Assembly (NCBI GenBank): GCA_021372495.1
Contig: JAJFUF010000027.1
Location: 1-64,000, forward strand
Origin: Lysobacteraceae bacterium
GTDB taxonomy: Bacteria; Pseudomonadota; Gammaproteobacteria; Xanthomonadales; Rhodanobacteraceae
Length of the DNA stretch: 64,000 bases
Reading direction: 5' to 3'
Part shown: positions 8,068 through 17,956 of the stretch, one piece after another
How the letters are laid out: each line of letters begins with the position of its first letter
How positions within the stretch are numbered: position 1 is the first letter of the stretch
Translations under genes and position numbers: made by a program
Notes under the pieces: model-generated
Told to the model about the DNA's origin: nothing
The model's input: only the letters and a program-made list of their open reading frames with translations
Databases searched by the model: none

Positions 8068-8991
8068 TCAGTACACCGGCGGCGCGCCAGGCGGACGCGT
8101 CTTGAAGCGCTTGTGGATCCACAAGTATTCGGTCGGCGCCTCGCGCACCATGCGCTCGATGGCGGCGTTGACGCGCGCGGTGTCGGCGACGACGTCGGCG
8201 CTGGGGAAATCGGCGAGCGGCGCCTCCAGGCGCAGCGCGTAGCCGCCTTCCGGCAGGCGCCGGTGGAAGAACGGCATCACCGCGGCGCCGGACAGGCGTG
8301 CCAGGTGGTGCGTGGCGGTGATCGTCGCCGCCGGAATGCCGAAGAACGGCGCGAACACGTGGTCCTTGCCGCGCATGTCCTGGTCGGGCGCGTACCAGAC
8401 CGTGCCGCCGGCCTTGAGGTACTTCACCGTCGCGCGCAGCGCGTCCTTGGTGAACATCGCGTCGGCGTAGCGCAGGCGCGCGCGCAGCACCGCCCATTCG
8501 AACGCGGCCTCGTCCATCACCCGGTACATGCCGGCGATCGGGATGCGCCGCGACACCAGTCGCGCGCACAGCTCGAGGTGCGAGAAGTGGCCGCCGACCA
8601 GCAGCACGCCGCGGCCGGCGGCACGCGCGGCGGCGAGGTGCTCGAGGCCGTCGACGCGCACCGGGATCCGGGCGATGGCGCGATCCGAGGCCATCCAGCC
8701 CAGCGCGAACTCGGCCAGCATCGGGCCGATCTCGCGCAGGCTCGCGCGCACCAACGCGTCGCGCGCGTCGGCGTCGAGTTCGGGAAAGCACAGCGCGATG
8801 TTGCGTGCGGCCACCGCGCGGCGCGCGCCGAGCAGCGCCGGCAGCACGCGCCCGAGCGCGCGGCCCAGCGCCATCAGGGCGCGATACGGCAGCCGCGCCG
8901 CCAGCCAGATCGCGCCGAGGACGATCCAGGCGGGCCAGTGCGCGGGGGCGAGCAGGGCGGGCGGGAAGGGCGGCGCGGCGCGGGGTTTCAT
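8068..8991 (-). CDS. lpxL: Lipid A biosynthesis lauroyl/myristoyl acyltransferase
   Basis: A 307-residue LpxL/HtrB-type acyltransferase that transfers a secondary acyl chain to Kdo2-lipid IVA at the inner membrane. The HX4E catalytic pair is present as H135–E140 in GGHFSHLELCARL. Other family segments are ARRAVAARNIALCFPEL, AGMYRVMDE, VWYAPDQDMRGKD and FFGIPAATITATHHLAR. One N-terminal hydrophobic segment fits the single membrane anchor. ATG 8991 is preferred to an upstream TTG. It is divergent from waaA, with about 80 bp between them; both act on lipid A/Kdo. LpxL, LpxM and LpxP paralogues cannot be separated with certainty here. Confidence 0.9.
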   Translation of the reverse strand: MKPRAAPPFPPALLAPAHWPAWIVLGAIWLAARLPYRALMALGRALGRVLPALLGARRAVAARNIALCFPELDADARDALVRASLREIGPMLAEFALGWMASDRAIARIPVRVDGLEHLAAARAAGRGVLLVGGHFSHLELCARLVSRRIPIAGMYRVMDEAAFEWAVLRARLRYADAMFTKDALRATVKYLKAGGTVWYAPDQDMRGKDHVFAPFFGIPAATITATHHLARLSGAAVMPFFHRRLPEGGYALRLEAPLADFPSADVVADTARVNAAIERMVREAPTEYLWIHKRFKTRPPGAPPVY

Positions 8992-9035
8992 GCGGCGCGA
9001 TTGTAGCAATCGTCGGCTGCGGCGCCCGGCCCCGC

Positions 9036-9041
9036 TATACT
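9036..9041 (+). promoter_or_regulatory. Putative -10 box of waaA (TATACT)
   Basis: TATACT lies 36 bp before the TTG start of waaA in the short divergent gap to lpxL. No convincing -35 element is seen at the right distance. Confidence 0.4.
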
Positions 9042-9071
9042 CCGCCAGCGCCGCCAGACCAAGGCCCGCCG

Positions 9072-10379
9072 TTGCGCCTCCTGTACACCTTCCTGATGTA
9101 TCTCGCGATGCCGGTGATCGTCTACCGGCTGGTCGCGCGCGGCTTCCGCTACCACGGCTACTTCGCGCGCTGGCGTGAGCGCTTCGGCTTCCTGCCGGGG
9201 CCGCCCCTTTCCGGCAGCATCTGGGTGCACGCGGTCTCGGTCGGCGAGGTCAACGCGGCGGCGCCGCTGATCGAGGCGCTGCTGAAGTACCACGCCGATG
9301 CGCGCATGGTGGTCACCACGGTCACGCCGACCGGCTCGGAGCGCGTGCGCAAGCTGTTCGGCGATCGCGTCTACCACGTCTACCTTCCCTACGACCTGCC
9401 GCGCGCGGTGCGCCGCTTCCTCGACCACGTGCGGCCGCGCCTCGCGGTGGTCATGGAAACCGAGATCTGGCCGAACCTCTACCACGCCTGCTGCGTGCGC
9501 GGCCTGCCGCTGGTGATCGCCAACGCGCGCCTGTCGCAGCGCTCGCTGCGCCGCTACGCGCCGGTGCGCGGCCTGGTGCGGCGCGCGCTGGCCTGCGTCA
9601 GCCAGGTCGCGGCGCAGTCGCACGCCGACGCCGCGCGCTTTCGCGCGCTCGGCGCGCCGGCCGACCGCATCACCGTGGTCGGCAACCTCAAGTTCGACAT
9701 GGCGGTGCCGGCGACGGCGTGCCGCGACGGCGCCGGACTGCGCGCCGCCTGGGGCGCGTCGCGGCCGGTGTGGATCGCCGCCAGCACCCACGAGGGCGAG
9801 GAAACCGCGGTGCTGGAAGCGCACCTCGAAGTGCTGAAGCGCCTGCCCGACGCGCTGCTGCTGCTGGCGCCGCGCCATCCGGAGCGCTTCCGCGCGGTCG
9901 ACGCCGCGGCGCGCAACCTCGGTTTTCGCGTCGCCACGCGCAGCGCCGACCGCGCGCCGGCCGCCGACACGCAGTGCTTCGTGATCGACGCCATGGGCGT
10001 GCTGCTGCGCTATTACGCCGCGGCCGACGTGGCGTTCGTCGCCGGCAGCCTGGCGCCGATCGGCGGCCACAACGTGCTGGAAGGCGCGGCGCTGGGGCGG
10101 CCGGTGGTGGTCGGGCCGCATACGTTCAACTTCGACGAGATCACGCACAGCCTGATCCAGGCCGGCGGCGCGCTGCGCGTGCCGGATGCCGCGCATCTCG
10201 GCGGCGCGGTGCTGGAACTGCTGCGCGACCCCGCGCGCGCCGCGGCGATGGGCGCCGCGGCGCGCGCGGTGTTCGAGCGCGAGCGCGGCGCGGTGGCGCG
10301 CAACATGGCGCTGATCCAGCGCCTGCTGGCCGGCGCGGCGCCGGTGCCGCGCGGCGCGGATACGAAAAAGGCGGGCTAG
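9072..10379 (+). CDS. waaA: 3-deoxy-D-manno-octulosonic acid (Kdo) transferase
   Basis: A 435-residue GT30 enzyme that adds Kdo from CMP-Kdo to lipid IVA on the cytoplasmic face of the inner membrane. An N-terminal hydrophobic anchor is followed by WVHAVSVGEVNAAAPLIEAL, whose Glu59 matches the family's catalytic base, then VVTTVTPTGSERV, METEIWPNLYH, and near the end GSLAPIGGHNVLEGAALGRP with VGPHTFNF for CMP-Kdo binding. TTG 9072 gives the usual N-terminus; the next ATG would delete half the anchor. The stop codon lies in the loop of the transcription terminator that closes the gene. High confidence in function, moderate in the start. Confidence 0.95.
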   Translation: MRLLYTFLMYLAMPVIVYRLVARGFRYHGYFARWRERFGFLPGPPLSGSIWVHAVSVGEVNAAAPLIEALLKYHADARMVVTTVTPTGSERVRKLFGDRVYHVYLPYDLPRAVRRFLDHVRPRLAVVMETEIWPNLYHACCVRGLPLVIANARLSQRSLRRYAPVRGLVRRALACVSQVAAQSHADAARFRALGAPADRITVVGNLKFDMAVPATACRDGAGLRAAWGASRPVWIAASTHEGEETAVLEAHLEVLKRLPDALLLLAPRHPERFRAVDAAARNLGFRVATRSADRAPAADTQCFVIDAMGVLLRYYAAADVAFVAGSLAPIGGHNVLEGAALGRPVVVGPHTFNFDEITHSLIQAGGALRVPDAAHLGGAVLELLRDPARAAAMGAAARAVFERERGAVARNMALIQRLLAGAAPVPRGADTKKAG

Positions 10380-10391
10380 GCCCGCCTTTTT
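10365..10391. terminator. Bidirectional rho-independent terminator between waaA and tolC
   Basis: A perfect inverted repeat: aaaaaggcgggc (10365–10376) and gcccgccttttt (10380–10391), separated by three bases that are the waaA stop codon TAG. It ends in a T run on both strands, so it can stop waaA transcripts and the convergent tolC transcripts. Confidence 0.92.
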
Positions 10392-10412
10392 CTCTCGCGC
10401 AACCGCGGTGCG

Positions 10413-11774
10413 TCATTGCAGCAGCGCGTTGACCGCTTCCATGTCCTTCACGTCGATCGTGCCGGCGGACTGCTTCAGGCCGAGCTGGTTGATCACGAAC
10501 GCGTGGCGCGACTGCGAGTAGTTGCTCTGCGCCTGGAACAGGTTCTGCTGGCTGATCAGCACGTCGACGATGGTGCGCGTGCCGACCTCGAAGCCGGCGC
10601 GGGTGGCGTCCAGCGCCGACTGCGCCGAGACCACCGCCTGCTTGCGCGCCTCGACCTCGCTGACACCGGCGATCACCGAGCGGAACGCGTTGCGCGTGCT
10701 GCGCACCACCGCGCGGCGATCCTGCTCGAGCAGGTCGTCGGCCTGGTCGCGCTGGTAAATCGCCTGGCGCACGCGCGACTGGGTGATGCCGCCGGAGAAG
10801 ATCGGCACGTTCAGCACCACGCCGACCGCGGTATCGCTGCGCTCGCTGTTGGTGTGCAGCGGGCCGAAGCCGGGGCCGAACGCGTTGCCCCAGACCGGGT
10901 TGTTGCTGTAGGTCACCTGCGCATTCAGCGTCGGCAGGTGCGCGGCACGCGCGGCGTTGACGCTGTGCTGGCCGGCCTCGACCTGGTGCAACTGCGCCTG
11001 CAGCGACGGATTCTGCTTCAGCGCGGTGTTCACCCAGTCGGTCAGGTTGTTCGGCTCGGGCGGGTTGAGCGGCAGGTCGTCGCGCAGGCGCTTGAGGTCG
11101 GCCGTCGGCTTGCCGGTGATCTGGGTCAGTGCCTCGCGGGCGTCGTCGAGCGCGTTCTGCGCGTCGATCACGTTGGCCACCGAGGAATCGTGCTGCGCCT
11201 TGGCCTCGTTGACGTCGGTGATCGCCGACAGGCCGACGTCGAAGCGCTGCTGCGCCTGCTCGAGCTGGCGCGCCAGCGCCTTCTCCTCGGCCTGCGCGAA
11301 GGCGAGCGTGTCGGTGGCGGTGAGCACGCCGAAATAGGCCTGGGCGGTGCGCAGCATCAGGCCCTGCAGCGCGGCCTGGTACTGCGCCTCGCCGCTGGCG
11401 GCCTGCGCCTTGCCGACCTTGACCTGGGCGAACTTGCTCCAGTCGAACAGCGTCTGCGACAGCGTGCCCTGCAGGGTGGTGCCGCGGTCGGTGCTGCTGG
11501 TGACCGGGGTGCCGCCGGACAGCGCGTTGACGCTGCTCCAGCTATGCGAGCGGGTGAAGCCGTAGGTGGCGTCGACCTGCGGCAGCAGCGCGCCCCAGGC
11601 CTGCTTCGGGAATTCGTTGTTGTACAGGCGCGATGCGTCGGCCTGCGCCAGTTGCGGGTCGTTGGCGCGGGCGTCGCGGTAGGCGTCCATCAGGTCCTCG
11701 GCGCCGGCCAGCATGGGCGCGGCGGCGAGCAGCAGCGCCAGGGGCAGAAGCTTGAAACGGTTCGTTCGCGTCAT
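10413..11774 (-). CDS. tolC: TolC family outer membrane efflux/secretion channel
   Basis: A 453-residue TolC-type outer-membrane channel that pairs with inner-membrane pumps or type I exporters. A signal peptide (MTRTNRFKLLPLALLLAAAP...) is followed by the mature start EDLMDAYRDARANDPQLAQA. Two long alpha-hairpin repeats with the usual LxxAQxxF pattern follow, including VGLSAITDVNEAKAQHD and its C-terminal counterpart VGTRTIVDVLISQQNLFQAQ. It is downstream of pcm in the same direction with a 48 bp gap, so the two probably form an operon. It ends at the shared terminator. Length and motifs are typical. Confidence 0.95.
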   Translation of the reverse strand: MTRTNRFKLLPLALLLAAAPMLAGAEDLMDAYRDARANDPQLAQADASRLYNNEFPKQAWGALLPQVDATYGFTRSHSWSSVNALSGGTPVTSSTDRGTTLQGTLSQTLFDWSKFAQVKVGKAQAASGEAQYQAALQGLMLRTAQAYFGVLTATDTLAFAQAEEKALARQLEQAQQRFDVGLSAITDVNEAKAQHDSSVANVIDAQNALDDAREALTQITGKPTADLKRLRDDLPLNPPEPNNLTDWVNTALKQNPSLQAQLHQVEAGQHSVNAARAAHLPTLNAQVTYSNNPVWGNAFGPGFGPLHTNSERSDTAVGVVLNVPIFSGGITQSRVRQAIYQRDQADDLLEQDRRAVVRSTRNAFRSVIAGVSEVEARKQAVVSAQSALDATRAGFEVGTRTIVDVLISQQNLFQAQSNYSQSRHAFVINQLGLKQSAGTIDVKDMEAVNALLQ

Positions 11775-11822
11775 GGAGGGGAGGTCCTTGCTTGCGTCGT
11801 TTTCGCTCCGGCCCGTGCGCGC

Positions 11823-12482
11823 TTACAGCGCGAAGCGCTTGGGCGGCGCGGCGTGGGCGAGATAGGTCAGGTCGGTTTCGAACAGGATTTCTTCGCTGAA
11901 GCGGCCGTCGGCCTGATGGCGCAGCAGCACGGCCTGCATCGCCGGCGATTCGCCGCGCACCACGAACAGGCGGCCGCCGGGCTTGAGCCAGCCGCGGAAG
12001 CGTTCCGGCAGCGCGTACACCGCGCCGGTGACCGCGATCGCGTCGAACTGGCGGTCGGGCGTGTAGCCCAGCACCGCCTCGGCGACGGCCAGGGAGGCGT
12101 TGCCGACGCCGTGCGCGGCGAGCCGCGCGCGCGCGGCCTCGATGAAGTCGGCGTGCATGTCCACGCTGACCACGCTGCCGGCCAACCGCGCCAGGCAGGC
12201 GGTGATGAAGCCCGAGCCGGTGCCGATCTCGAGCACGCTTGCGGACTTGTCCAGTTCCAGCGCCTGCAGCATGCGGCCCTCGACCACCGGCTTCATCATG
12301 CTTTCGCCATGGCCGAGCGGCAGGGCGATGTCGGCGAAGGCGAGGTTGCGGTAGGCGGCCGGCACGAAGTCCTCGCGCGGCACGGCGGCGAGCGCGTCCA
12401 GCACGTGCGCGTCGAGCACGTCCCAGGTACGCACCTGGTTGGCCACCATGTTCTGACGCGCCAGTTCGAGATCGATCGACAT
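11823..12482 (-). CDS. pcm: Protein-L-isoaspartate O-methyltransferase family protein
   Basis: A 219-residue SAM-dependent methyltransferase of the PCMT family, which repairs isoaspartyl residues in damaged proteins. Seen: MVANQVRTWDVLDAHVLDAL, VPREDFVPAAYRNLAFAD, LPLGHGESMMKP, then SAM motif I VLEIGTGSGFITACLARL and the acidic residue in VVSVDMHADF. The usual QTISQP loop is changed to GHGESMMKP, as in the divergent PCMT-like proteins found beside tolC, so activity on isoaspartate is less certain than the fold. ATG 12482 begins the conserved sequence; an upstream in-frame extension is not conserved. Confidence 0.85.
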   Translation of the reverse strand: MSIDLELARQNMVANQVRTWDVLDAHVLDALAAVPREDFVPAAYRNLAFADIALPLGHGESMMKPVVEGRMLQALELDKSASVLEIGTGSGFITACLARLAGSVVSVDMHADFIEAARARLAAHGVGNASLAVAEAVLGYTPDRQFDAIAVTGAVYALPERFRGWLKPGGRLFVVRGESPAMQAVLLRHQADGRFSEEILFETDLTYLAHAAPPKRFAL

Positions 12483-12615
12483 CTTGGGTAGTCCCGTGCG
12501 CGAAAAAGAGCAGGAAAGCATAGGGAGTTGCGGCCGCGCGGGCAACGCCAAGGCTGCGGTGGCGCGCACATCCAACTAAGTGCCGGAAGTCACCGCGCCG
12601 TCTTGACGCACGTCA

Positions 12616-12957
12616 TCAAGCGCTGCGGCGCAGTTGTGCCGCGGCGGACGCGACGCCGGGCGCCGCCAGCGGCAGCCGCGCCAGCATCGCTTCCACGCCG
12701 CGGCCGAGCGCGGGGTCGGTGCGTTGGATGCGCGCCAGCGCGGAAGGGTTGCCGCGCGCAGCCGTGGCGGCCGTCAGCCAGGCCAGCCAGCGCGTCAGCG
12801 CGGCGCACTCGTGCGGCCGCAGCAGGGGCAGCGTGCGCCGCGCGGCGAAGGCGGCGCCGCGCTGCGCGGTCGCCTGCGCATCCAGCAGCGCGGTGAACGC
12901 GCGCTGCGCCAGGCGATAGGGCTCGCTCAGGCGGAGTTCGGGGGTGGTGGGAAACAT
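12616..12957 (-). CDS. Hypothetical protein (113 aa, Ala/Arg-rich)
   Basis: An open frame of 113 residues starting at an ATG preceded by gaaggacc, a good ribosome-binding site. The sequence (MFPTTPELRLSEPYRLAQRA...) is rich in Ala, Arg and Leu and looks helical, with no signal peptide, membrane segment or recognised motif. The N-terminal half resembles short phasin-like helical proteins only in composition. It is divergent from the TetR gene, so the regulator could control it. I do not recognise a family; the frame could be a by-product of high GC, but the ribosome site and divergent position favour a real gene. Confidence 0.5.
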   Translation of the reverse strand: MFPTTPELRLSEPYRLAQRAFTALLDAQATAQRGAAFAARRTLPLLRPHECAALTRWLAWLTAATAARGNPSALARIQRTDPALGRGVEAMLARLPLAAPGVASAAAQLRRSA

Positions 12958-13016
12958 GCCGGTCCTTCGCTGCGGCGCTGCACGGCGGGCATGGAGCCGC
13001 TAAGCTGGCCGCAGGT

Positions 13017-13044
13017 TTGTGATAACTAAACCGGCGCGTATAAT
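13017..13044 (+). promoter_or_regulatory. Sigma-70 promoter of the TetR gene
   Basis: TTGTGA (13017–13022) and a perfect TATAAT (13039–13044) are separated by 16 bp. Flanking cggcg (13032–13036) and cgccg (13048–13052) form an imperfect palindrome over the -10 box, a natural place for autorepression by the TetR protein. The predicted start of transcription near 13051 rules out the upstream GTG at 13019 as start codon and supports the GTG at 13070. Confidence 0.75.
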
Positions 13045-13069
13045 AAACGCCGAAAACGGGGCTGATCAA

Positions 13070-13720
13070 GTGACGAGTGCCAACCTCAAACCGGCCGGGC
13101 CGGGACGGCCGAAGGACATGGAGAAGCGCGCGGCGATCCTCGCCGCGGCCAAGCGCCTGTTCATCGTGCACGGCTTCGAGGGCACCAGCATGGACGCGGT
13201 CGCCGCCGATGCCGGCGTGTCCAAGCTGACCGTCTACAGCCACTTCGGCGACAAGGATTCGCTGTTCCGCGAGGCGGTGCGCGCGCGCTGCCGCGAGATG
13301 CTGCCGGACGACGTCTATGTCGTGCCGATCGACGGCGCGATCCGCGACGCGCTGCTGCTGATCGCGCGCGCGCACGCCCGGCTGATGACCAGCCCGGAAG
13401 TGATCGGCACCTGGCGCGCGATCCTCAGCGACTGCCGCGAAGGCAACCCGCGCATGGGCCAGATGCTGTGGGAAGAGGGGCCGGCGCGCAGCCAGGCGCT
13501 GCTGGAGCAGTTCCTGCACGCCGCCGCCGACGCCGGCCATCTCGACCTGCCCGACGTGCACCGCGCGGCGGTGCAGTTCCTTTCGCTGCTCAAGGGCGAC
13601 CTGCAGACGCGCCGGCTGTTCGGCTGCATCAATTGCGCGGAATCCGCCGAGGCCGAGGCGCTCGCCAACGCCGAGGGCGCGGTCGACATGTTCCTGCGCG
13701 CCTACGCCCGCGAGCTCTGA
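13070..13720 (+). CDS. TetR/AcrR family transcriptional regulator (AefR-type C-terminal domain)
   Basis: A 216-residue repressor. The N-terminal helix-turn-helix is clear: AAILAAAKRLFIVHGFEGTS followed by VAADAGVSKLTVYSHFGDKD. The C-terminal ligand domain (IARAHARLMTSPEVIGTWRA, FLSLLKGDLQTRRLFG) resembles the TetR_C_7/AefR group, whose members often control efflux or quorum-related genes. GTG 13070 is chosen because it lies about 20 nt after the predicted transcription start and has a gggg ribosome site. Possible targets are itself, the divergent small gene, or pcm–tolC beyond it; the effector is unknown. Confidence 0.9.
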   Translation: MTSANLKPAGPGRPKDMEKRAAILAAAKRLFIVHGFEGTSMDAVAADAGVSKLTVYSHFGDKDSLFREAVRARCREMLPDDVYVVPIDGAIRDALLLIARAHARLMTSPEVIGTWRAILSDCREGNPRMGQMLWEEGPARSQALLEQFLHAAADAGHLDLPDVHRAAVQFLSLLKGDLQTRRLFGCINCAESAEAEALANAEGAVDMFLRAYAREL

Positions 13721-13767
13721 ACCCCCGGTGCGCTCGCTACGGCGGGCCGCTTCGTGCTTGAATAGCC

Positions 13768-15788
<2,021 letters not shown>

Positions 15789-15798
15789 GAGCCGATCC

Positions 15799-17661
15799 GT
15801 GAAACTACCGGTTTCCTTTATCCAGCTACCCCTTCAGTTCGACGCCGAGGCGCTTGCGCGTGAGGTACGCGTGTTCGGCGCCGACCACTGGCGCGAGCAT
15901 CCGGAGAAGTATCCGGGCAACCTCTGGCTGCCGTTGATCGCTGCCAACGGCGATCCGGACAATGCGTCCTTCGCTGGTCCGATGCGGCCTACACCGTATT
16001 TGCTGCAGTCCCCATACCTGATGCAGGTGCTGTCGCGAATCGGCGCGGTTTGGGGACGGACGCGGCTGATGAAGCTCACCGCCCAGGCGGAAGTGAGCCC
16101 ACATTTCGACATCAACTACTACTGGCGCGCGCGTGCGCGCGTGCACGTGCCCGTGCTGACCCAACCCTCGGTGCGCTTCATCTGCGGCGACGACGAGGTC
16201 AACATGAAGCCGGGTGAATGCTGGATTTTCGACACCTGGCGGCGACATCGCGTCATCAACGCCTGCGACTCCGAGCGGATTCATCTGGTTGCCGACACGG
16301 TCGGCAGCGACAGCTTCGGCGAACTGCTCAGGGATGGACGCATGTCCGGCGTTCCCGCTCCTGCGGATTGGCACACGGAGTTCGTTGCGCCCGTGGACGG
16401 CTCGCGGCCCTCGTTGCGGCTGGAGTCGGCCAACATTCCGGTCGTCATGTCGCCTTGGGAGATGCGCGAACACATCAGTTTCCTGTTCAGCGAGACTCGC
16501 CCGCATCCGCAACTGGAACTCGCGCAGCAGGTCACGGCGCGTTTCCTCGCCGCCTGGTCGGCGCTGTGGGCGGAGTTCGGTACCGACCCGAAGGGCTGGC
16601 CCGCGTATCGCCGTGCGCTGAATACCTACGAGCAGTGGCTCAGGGGTTCTGCGGCCTCGCTGCAGCTGATCAACAATTCCTGGCTGCTCGACTCTTTGCG
16701 GATCATGGTGTTCTCCGTCGCGGTCAGCGGCGGTGGCGAGGCGAACGAAGGTGGCGAGTTGCGCCAGACGACAGCGACGCCCCCATTGCCGCCTGTTCCC
16801 GGGCCGCGCGTCGGCGCGGGCGAGCGGGATCCGCTATTCGACCGCCCCGTATTCATCGTGTCGCCGCCGCGCTCGGGTTCGACGCTGCTGTTCGAAACCC
16901 TGGCGCAGGCCCCTGGGGCGTACACGATCGGCCGCGAAAGCCACGCCTTGATCGAAGGCCTGCCGGGCTTGAGCGTCCTTGATCACAGCTACGACTCCAA
17001 CCGCCTGGAGGCCGGGGTAGCGACACCGCAGATTGCCGAGGAGTTGCGCAAGCGGTTTCTCGCTGCGCTGCGCGATCGCACCGGACAGGCGCCCGGCGAC
17101 CGCCGGCCGCTGCGGCTGTTGGAAAAGACCCCGAAGAATGCCCTGCGCCTGCCGTTCCTGGCGAAAGTCTTCCCCGAAGCACAGTTCGTCTATCTGTATC
17201 GCGATCCTCGCGAGACACTCAGCAGCATGATCGAGGCCTGGCAGTCGGGCCGTTTCATCACGTATGCGAAGTTGCCGGGCTGGAGCGGTTTGCCGTGGTC
17301 GTTGCTGCTGGTTCCCGGATGGCGCAGTCTGAATGGCCTGCCCATCGAGCAGATCGTCGCCGCGCAGTGGGAGATCACCACGCGGATGCTGCTCGATGAC
17401 CTGGTCGCGTTGCCGAAGGAACGCGTGCACGTCGCCCGCTACGATGCACTCTACGCGGACCCCTCGGCGGAGGTTGCGCGTCTGTGCGCAACGCTGGGCC
17501 TGGATTGGGACCGGGTCCTCGATGCGCGGCTTCCCCTGTCGCGGCACACGGTGACCCCGCCTGACGCGCAGAAGTGGTTACGCCACGCCCGCGAAATCGA
17601 TGCGGTCCTGCCGGGCTTGACCGCGACCATCGAGCGCGCGCAGCGTTTTGCGCAGCGCTGA
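15799..17661 (+). CDS. Aspartyl/asparaginyl beta-hydroxylase–sulfotransferase fusion protein
   Basis: A 620-residue two-enzyme protein. The N-terminal part (about residues 1–190) is an aspartyl/asparaginyl beta-hydroxylase-like dioxygenase: SPHFDINYYWRARARVHVP gives the HxD iron ligands (H102, D104), and DTWRRHRVIN gives the distal His150. A linker of about 150 residues follows, with no recognised domain. The C-terminal part (about 350–620) is a PAPS-dependent sulfotransferase: SPPRSGSTLLFETLA is the 5'-phosphosulfate loop (S355–T362), and YLYRDPRETLSSM is the 3'-phosphate site (R468). GTG 15799, 10 bp after thiC, is the likely start. Base composition is visibly less GC-rich than thiC, suggesting acquisition. 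Substrates unknown. Confidence 0.85.
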   Translation: MKLPVSFIQLPLQFDAEALAREVRVFGADHWREHPEKYPGNLWLPLIAANGDPDNASFAGPMRPTPYLLQSPYLMQVLSRIGAVWGRTRLMKLTAQAEVSPHFDINYYWRARARVHVPVLTQPSVRFICGDDEVNMKPGECWIFDTWRRHRVINACDSERIHLVADTVGSDSFGELLRDGRMSGVPAPADWHTEFVAPVDGSRPSLRLESANIPVVMSPWEMREHISFLFSETRPHPQLELAQQVTARFLAAWSALWAEFGTDPKGWPAYRRALNTYEQWLRGSAASLQLINNSWLLDSLRIMVFSVAVSGGGEANEGGELRQTTATPPLPPVPGPRVGAGERDPLFDRPVFIVSPPRSGSTLLFETLAQAPGAYTIGRESHALIEGLPGLSVLDHSYDSNRLEAGVATPQIAEELRKRFLAALRDRTGQAPGDRRPLRLLEKTPKNALRLPFLAKVFPEAQFVYLYRDPRETLSSMIEAWQSGRFITYAKLPGWSGLPWSLLLVPGWRSLNGLPIEQIVAAQWEITTRMLLDDLVALPKERVHVARYDALYADPSAEVARLCATLGLDWDRVLDARLPLSRHTVTPPDAQKWLRHAREIDAVLPGLTATIERAQRFAQR

Positions 17662-17956
17662 CCTCCGATCGGCGGTCGCCCGTGTGGCGGCGATCGCCGG
17701 GAGCGGCCCTGTCGCAGGGTGCCGGCAGCCCGCGACGTGGCCGGCAGACGCATTCCGCGCGCGCCGGGCGTCCGGTGCATACGGGTGGCGCAGGCTGCCC
17801 TGCCGCGGGAGATCATGCGCTGTCCGGGAGCGCGGCTGACCACGTCGCTGGGTGCCCACCGTGGTCACCGTCGGCGCCGCAGCCCGAAAGCAAATCAAAG
17901 CCACCCGCGCTAGCATGCGCGCGCCCGCGTCATGCGGGCGCATCCCGACTTCGCCG
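17662..17956. other. Intergenic region with hairpin before the ArnT-like gene
   Basis: No gene is supported here. Near its end, gcgcccgc (17921–17928) and gcgggcgc (17934–17941) form a strong stem with a 5-base loop just before the next start codon, and tagcat at 17911–17916 could be a weak -10 box. Confidence 0.5.

Noticed and set aside
10416..12491. Long plus-strand open frame opposite tolC and pcm
   Set aside because: Both tolC and pcm have strong motifs and starts; this frame is their antisense shadow.
13019..13021. GTG as start of the TetR gene
   Set aside because: It lies within the -35 element of the gene's own promoter, so it cannot be in the mRNA.
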